A DNA stretch of 38,193 bases, taken from assembly GCA_947589635.1 (NCBI GenBank), contig CANQCC010000003.1:1-38193 (forward strand), in the 5' to 3' direction. Under the pieces are notes generated by a model. The model saw only the letters and a list, made by a program, of their open reading frames with translations, searched no databases and had not been told where the DNA came from. Made by a program: the position numbers and the translations under genes. Of this stretch, positions 34,941 through 38,193 are shown piece by piece (the first letter of the stretch is position 1; each line of letters opens with the position of its first letter). This DNA is from an uncultured Clostridia bacterium (GTDB lineage Bacteria > Bacillota > Clostridia > Christensenellales > CAG-917).

Positions 34941-35528
34941 ATGGACGTCATGACGGAACAAAATTCACGCGTGCAGGAGCACATCCTTGTCTGCCTTTCT
35001 TCCGCCCCTTCCAACGCGAGCATAATCCGCACCGCCGCGCAGATGGCAAAGGCATACGGCGGGAGGTTCACCGCGCTTTTTGTTGAGACGGCAAATTTTT
35101 CTAAGGCAACTCCCGCGGACAAAGCCCGCCTTGCGGAACACATCGAGCTTGCCAAAAGCCTTGACGCGGAGATCGAGACTGTTTTCGGCGACGACATCGC
35201 CTATCAGATCGCGCGATTTTCCGAAGAGGCGGGAATTACCAAACTTGTCATAGGCAGAAGCACTTTTACAAAGCGGCGCCTCTTTTCAAGATCCAACCTC
35301 ATCGACAGCCTTCTTTCGTACGCGCCCGAAGTGGAGATCCACATAATCCCCGACAAAAACGCCGACGCGCCCTACGTCCCCAAAAGATCGGGCGGCGGGT
35401 GGCTTAAAATTTTGATAAACGCGGGCATAAGCCTTGCGATACTCGGCGTGGCGACGCTGCTTTGTTACCTCTTTCAACGCCTCGGCTTTGCGGACGCCAA
35501 CATGATCATGGTCTCGGCGTGCTTGTGA
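34941..35528 (+). CDS. kdpD: KdpD-type sensor kinase, N-terminal fragment (USP domain and first membrane helix)
   Basis: 195 residues ending at a stop that cuts the membrane domain. It holds the universal-stress-protein domain of KdpD (HILVCLSSAPSNASIIRTAA, KLVIGRSTF) and the start of the four-helix DUF4118 sensor (GGGWLKILINAGISLAILG, ANMIMV). The usual 210-residue KdpD N-domain with a Walker A site is missing, so this is the short clostridial type that starts at USP. The rest of the protein is in a frame shifted by -1 from about 35515. Together they would give one protein of about 645 residues. See the fragment that follows; a mutation or sequence error is likely. Confidence 0.8.
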   Translation: MDVMTEQNSRVQEHILVCLSSAPSNASIIRTAAQMAKAYGGRFTALFVETANFSKATPADKARLAEHIELAKSLDAEIETVFGDDIAYQIARFSEEAGITKLVIGRSTFTKRRLFSRSNLIDSLLSYAPEVEIHIIPDKNADAPYVPKRSGGGWLKILINAGISLAILGVATLLCYLFQRLGFADANMIMVSACL

Positions 35529-36886
35529 CTTCGGTCGCGACGTCAAGCATAGCGTTCAGTCTGTTGTCCTCTCTGGCGGGAGTGCTGCTCTTCAATTTTT
35601 TGTTCACGGTGCCGCGCTTTTCGCTTACGGCGTACGGCACGGGATACCCGGTGACCTTCCTCATAATGTTTATCACCGCGGGCGTATCCGGACTGCTCGC
35701 GCAGAGGTACAGAAGCCAGGCGAGCGGCTCGCACAAAACCGCTCATCGTTTGAAACTTCTGCTTGACACAAACAAGCTGTTGCTCAGCGAGACGGACGGG
35801 GACAAGATCCTAACTCTTGCGGCAGGGCAGTTAAAGAAACTGTTTAAGGCGGACGTCATAATCTTCGACGCGGACATGAACGTAAAGTATTTCCCCGCCG
35901 ATACGACAAAACCCGCTGTTTATGACCTCGAAACAGAAAGAAAAAGTGCCGAATTTGTGATAAACGGCAGTCAAGCTCCCGCCGAAAAGGCAGAGGCAAA
36001 ACCCAAGTTTTTCTATCTTCCTCTCAGGGTGGAAGACAAATGTTTCGGCGCGATAGGGATCCCCGACGACGCGCTTGGAGCCTTTGACAGGGACACGTTT
36101 ATGTCCGTCGCGCTTGAATGCGCGCTCGCGCTCGCCAACGAGCAGAACAGGCGGGAGAAGGAAAAAGTCGCCATAGTCGCAAGCAACGAACAATTGAGGG
36201 CGAACATACTTCGCTCCATATCTCACGATCTGCGCACGCCGTTGACGTCCATTTCCGGGGGCGCCGCCAACCTGCTTGAAAACGGGGATAAGCTTGACGA
36301 GGAGACAAGAAAAAGTTTGCTCCGGGACATCGTCAAGGAGTCCGAAAGGCTTTCCGAGCTTGTGGAAAACGTGCTTGCCTCCACGCGCATGGAGGACGGC
36401 GAATTTAAGTTGCGCCTCTCCGACGAGCTGATAGGCGACATCGCCGACGCCGCGGTAAACTACTGCTCCAAGAGGACGGAAGGGCGCTCGCTCTCGCTGG
36501 TTTCGGACGAAGGCATGTGCTTCGTAAGCGCGGACGCCAAGTTGATAGTGCAGGTTATCGTCAACCTTATAGACAACGCGATAAAGTATACGCCCGCCGG
36601 CTCGCACATCGAGGTGAGAGTGGAAGACGTCGGCAACAATGTGCGCGTAAGCGTGGCGGACGACGGCTACGGCGTGGCGGAAGAGGATAAACCCCACATC
36701 TTCGAAAAGTTTTTCAGAGGGACAAACGGCATATCGGACAGCAGGCGCTCGCTCGGGCTCGGGCTGTACCTCTGCAAGGCGATAATCGAGGCGCACGGCG
36801 GCGCCATCCGCCTCGAGGACAACGTGCCTCACGGCGCAAAATTCGTATTCGAACTTGCTAAAAAGGAGATAAAGATAAATGAATAA
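35462..36886 (+). CDS. kdpD: KdpD-type sensor kinase, C-terminal fragment (membrane sensor, GAF, histidine kinase)
   Basis: In-frame coding similarity begins near 35517 (LGVLVTSVATSSIAFSLLSS), although the frame is open from a TTG at 35462. Then come the remaining DUF4118 helices (VLLFNFLFTVPRFSLT, YPVTFLIMFITAGVSG), a GAF-like region about residues 100-230, the phospho-acceptor SISHDLRTPLTS, the N-box NLIDNAIKYTP, G1 DDGYGV and G2 LGLGLYLCKA. The family senses low K+ or osmotic stress and phosphorylates KdpE. No ribosome site precedes the TTG, so the fragment may not be made alone. It overlaps kdpE by 8 nt. The catalytic core is intact. Confidence 0.85.
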   Translation: MLPLSTPRLCGRQHDHGLGVLVTSVATSSIAFSLLSSLAGVLLFNFLFTVPRFSLTAYGTGYPVTFLIMFITAGVSGLLAQRYRSQASGSHKTAHRLKLLLDTNKLLLSETDGDKILTLAAGQLKKLFKADVIIFDADMNVKYFPADTTKPAVYDLETERKSAEFVINGSQAPAEKAEAKPKFFYLPLRVEDKCFGAIGIPDDALGAFDRDTFMSVALECALALANEQNRREKEKVAIVASNEQLRANILRSISHDLRTPLTSISGGAANLLENGDKLDEETRKSLLRDIVKESERLSELVENVLASTRMEDGEFKLRLSDELIGDIADAAVNYCSKRTEGRSLSLVSDEGMCFVSADAKLIVQVIVNLIDNAIKYTPAGSHIEVRVEDVGNNVRVSVADDGYGVAEEDKPHIFEKFFRGTNGISDSRRSLGLGLYLCKAIIEAHGGAIRLEDNVPHGAKFVFELAKKEIKINE

Positions 36887-37571
36887 ACCGCTCATTCTTG
36901 TCGTTGAGGACGATCCCTCCGTGCGCAACCTGATCGCCACTACCCTAAAAGCCAACGATTTTGGCTATATTTTGGCGGAGAGCGGTTCGGACGGCGCGGC
37001 GCAGGCGGCGACGCACAATCCCGATATAATCCTGCTCGACCTCGGCCTCCCCGACATTGACGGCATAGAGGTTATAAAACAGGTGCGCGGCTGGGCGATC
37101 ACTCCCATCATCGTCATAAGCGCGCGCAGCGAAGACTCCGACAAGATCGCGGCGCTCGACGCGGGCGCGGACGACTATTTGACCAAACCCTTTTCGGTGG
37201 AGGAATTGCTCGCTCGCCTGCGCGCTACCCAGCGCCGCCTCGCCTATACAAGCAGCGCCTCCTCAACTTCCGTATTTGAAAACGGCGGACTCAGAATAGA
37301 CTACGCCGCAGGCTGCGCCTCCCTCGACGGCGAGGAGCTCCACCTGACCTCCATCGAGTATAAATTGCTCTGCCTGCTCGCGCAAAACGTGGGCAAAGTC
37401 CTCACCCATAAGTTCATCACCACAAACGTCTGGGGCAGCAGCTGGGATAACGATATCGCCTCCCTGCGCGTCTTTATGGCCACCCTCCGCAAAAAACTCG
37501 AGAGCGCCGACAAAGAAAGACAATATATCCAAACCCATATCGGCGTCGGCTACCGCATGGTCAGGTTGTAA
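36879..37571 (+). CDS. kdpE: KdpE-type response regulator (OmpR family)
   Basis: 230 residues: receiver domain with the acidic pocket VVEDD, phospho-acceptor Asp in LLDLGLPD, switch Ser in VISARS and Lys in LTKPF; then a winged-helix DNA-binding domain (LTSIEYKLLCLLAQNVGKV, GYRMVRL). Partner of the overlapping kdpD. Such regulators bind paired direct repeats, and likely targets are the ktrB leader units upstream. There is no kdpFABC in the window. A GGAG lies 12 nt before the ATG; coupling through the ATGAATAA overlap is probable. Followed by a hairpin terminator. Confidence 0.94.
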   Translation: MNKPLILVVEDDPSVRNLIATTLKANDFGYILAESGSDGAAQAATHNPDIILLDLGLPDIDGIEVIKQVRGWAITPIIVISARSEDSDKIAALDAGADDYLTKPFSVEELLARLRATQRRLAYTSSASSTSVFENGGLRIDYAAGCASLDGEELHLTSIEYKLLCLLAQNVGKVLTHKFITTNVWGSSWDNDIASLRVFMATLRKKLESADKERQYIQTHIGVGYRMVRL

Positions 37572-37635
37572 ATGGCTTTGGATATACGCGCGGCTGCTCG
37601 CCCCGCTTACAATTTGCAAAGGAATGTTATTTTGT

Positions 37636-37675
37636 ACGGCGTCCCACCCTCGCTTTCGCTCGGTAGGGACGCCGT
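37636..37675 (+). terminator. Terminator-like hairpin after kdpE
   Basis: ACGGCGTCCC (37636-37645) pairs perfectly with GGGACGCCGT (37666-37675); the loop contains CTCGCTTTCGCTC. T-rich sequence follows. A related copy is next to it. Confidence 0.7.
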
Positions 37676-37692
37676 TTAATTATTATTTATGT

Positions 37693-37733
37693 ACGGCGCT
37701 CCGCTCCGCGCTTTCGCTCGGAACGAAACGCCG
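37693..37733. repeat. Degenerate copy of the kdpE terminator hairpin
   Basis: CGGCG (37694-37698) and CGCCG (37729-37733) flank a loop with CGCTTTCGCTCGG, shared with the hairpin at 37636-37675. Both copies follow T/A-rich tracts such as TTATTATTTATG, which recurs at 37739. A tandem repeat family. Confidence 0.55.
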
Positions 37734-37752
37734 ATATGTTATTATTTATGCA

Positions 37753-37820
37753 GGGCTCCTCGCACCGCGTTCATGTGGGCTCCTCGCCCACACCTCGGCA
37801 AAGGGCGTTACGCCCTTTGC
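37753..37820. repeat. GGGCTCCTCGC direct repeat and two hairpins
   Basis: GGGCTCCTCGC occurs at 37753-37763 and 37777-37787. The second sits in the hairpin GTGGGC-TCCTC-GCCCAC (37775-37791). A perfect 10-bp stem with a 3-nt loop follows, GCAAAGGGCG-TTA-CGCCCTTTGC (37798-37820). No gene is seen. Confidence 0.6.
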
Positions 37821-37831
37821 AAACCCGTGCT

Positions 37832-37874
37832 AAAAACGCGAGCTCGGCAAATCCTTGCCTTCCCTTGCGTTTTT
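37832..37874. terminator. Terminator-like hairpin AAAAACGC...GCGTTTTT
   Basis: The 8-bp outer stem (37832-37839 with 37867-37874) encloses an inner GGCAA/TTGCC stem. It ends in T5 and could stop transcription in either direction, although no gene abuts it in this window. Confidence 0.5.
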
Positions 37875-37890
37875 GGGTTGGTAAATGGTC

Positions 37891-37999
37891 ATAACTCCTG
37901 CGGGAAACTTTGATTTTTGCGTTTGCGAAGTCTGAACGTGACGTAAACTATGTCATGCAGGAGTTATAGTAACGCTCGCCGGGCCGGAGTTATGATAAC
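37891..37999. repeat. Three copies of a GGAGTTAT motif, one inverted
   Basis: ATAACTCCTGC (37891-37901) is an exact inverted copy of GCAGGAGTTAT (37957-37967). The second is followed 26 bp later by a direct copy, GGAGTTATGATAAC (37986-37999) versus GGAGTTATAGTAAC (37960-37973). They may be regulator sites or the ends of a small element. The region has no recognised ORF. Confidence 0.55.
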
Positions 38000-38072
38000 C
38001 TTTGTCCGAGCGGTCGTTTTATACGGGACCCCCACCACCGCTGCTCTGCCGCGGAGCCTCCCCCTATATATC

Positions 38073-38193
38073 ACCCCATAAAACTCGCTACGCTCCTTTC
38101 TATGGGGACTCCGATCCATTACCCCACAAACTCGCTACGCAATTTTGCGGGGACCCCGATCCATTACCCCACAAACTCGCTACGCAATTTTGC
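38073..38193. repeat. Tandem palindromic repeat, 45-48-bp units, running off the window
   Basis: Units at 38073-38120, 38121-38165 and 38166-38193 (cut by the edge) share ACCCCA, the loop ACTCGCTACGC and the end CCGATCCATT. Each full unit folds: CCCCATA with TATGGGG in unit 1, CCCCACAAA with TTTTGCGGGG in unit 2. Stem bases change in a mostly compensating way while the loop is constant. Confidence 0.75.

Noticed and set aside
35500..35530. Programmed -1 frameshift in kdpD
   Set aside because: No X-XXY-YYZ slippery site or following pseudoknot is visible, and the family is not known for it; mutation or error is simpler.
38073..38193. CRISPR array at the right end
   Set aside because: The units are contiguous palindromes without unique spacers of constant length, and no cas genes are present.
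37572..38193. Small ORFs of 69-74 codons and tRNA genes at the right end
   Set aside because: The ORFs run through palindromic repeats, lack ribosome sites and have no protein-like composition; no cloverleaf was found.

Overview
The window looks like a low-to-mid GC Gram-positive (Firmicutes/Clostridia-type) chromosome, probably from a gut or host-associated anaerobe. This is an inference from gene content: the Firmicutes-style cluster dnaG-rpoD-trmK-nif3, a short primary sigma factor, a type III glutamine synthetase, KtrAB potassium uptake, a CsoR/CopA copper system, a large GH2 beta-galactosidase and InlB-type surface repeats. Shine-Dalgarno sites of the AGGAGG type are common, and isoleucine AUA is used unusually often. 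The organism itself cannot be named from the sequence alone.

Layout. 1-3.1 kb (+): the 3' end of ftsH, then cysE and cysS (cysteine synthesis and charging). 3.26 kb (+): a two-helix membrane miniprotein. 3.7-12.3 kb (-): a four-gene operon read right to left, with an ABC ATPase, its permease, a 1059-residue membrane-anchored secreted protein and a 936-residue InlB-repeat lipoprotein. 12.3-12.8 kb is non-coding with a degenerate tandem repeat. 12.8-14.9 kb: pyridoxamine kinase (+), then Nudix hydrolase and dUTPase (-). 15.0-17.3 kb (+): type III glutamine synthetase behind twin palindromes, a strong promoter and a terminator-like leader. 17.3-20.9 kb (-): a two-domain CsoR fusion and a CopA ATPase fused in frame to a CopZ-like domain, with a CsoR-type operator in the promoter spacer.

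21.0-29.0 kb (+): dnaG, rpoD, trmK, nif3-like, a coiled-coil/zinc-ribbon protein and lacZ, closely packed and mostly overlapping or near-overlapping. 29.1-31.4 kb (+): a YdcF/DUF218 protein and a MATE exporter. 31.5-32.3 kb (-): a DUF362 protein. 32.6-37.6 kb (+): a potassium cluster with ktrB, ktrA, an unrecognised 113-residue gene, a short-form kdpD sensor kinase interrupted by a frameshift, and kdpE. No kdpFABC pump is present, so the Kdp-type two-component system probably serves the Ktr transporter or genes elsewhere. 37.6-38.2 kb is non-coding and full of hairpins and palindromic tandem repeats.

Most notable for follow-up: the pseudo-dimeric CsoR; the CopA-CopZ fusion with a strong internal ribosome site; the glnN leader, where a terminator overlaps a short Gln-containing leader ORF; the ABC/giant surface-protein operon; several genes whose -10 box lies 6-7 nt before the start codon (possible leaderless mRNAs); and the repeat-rich right end.
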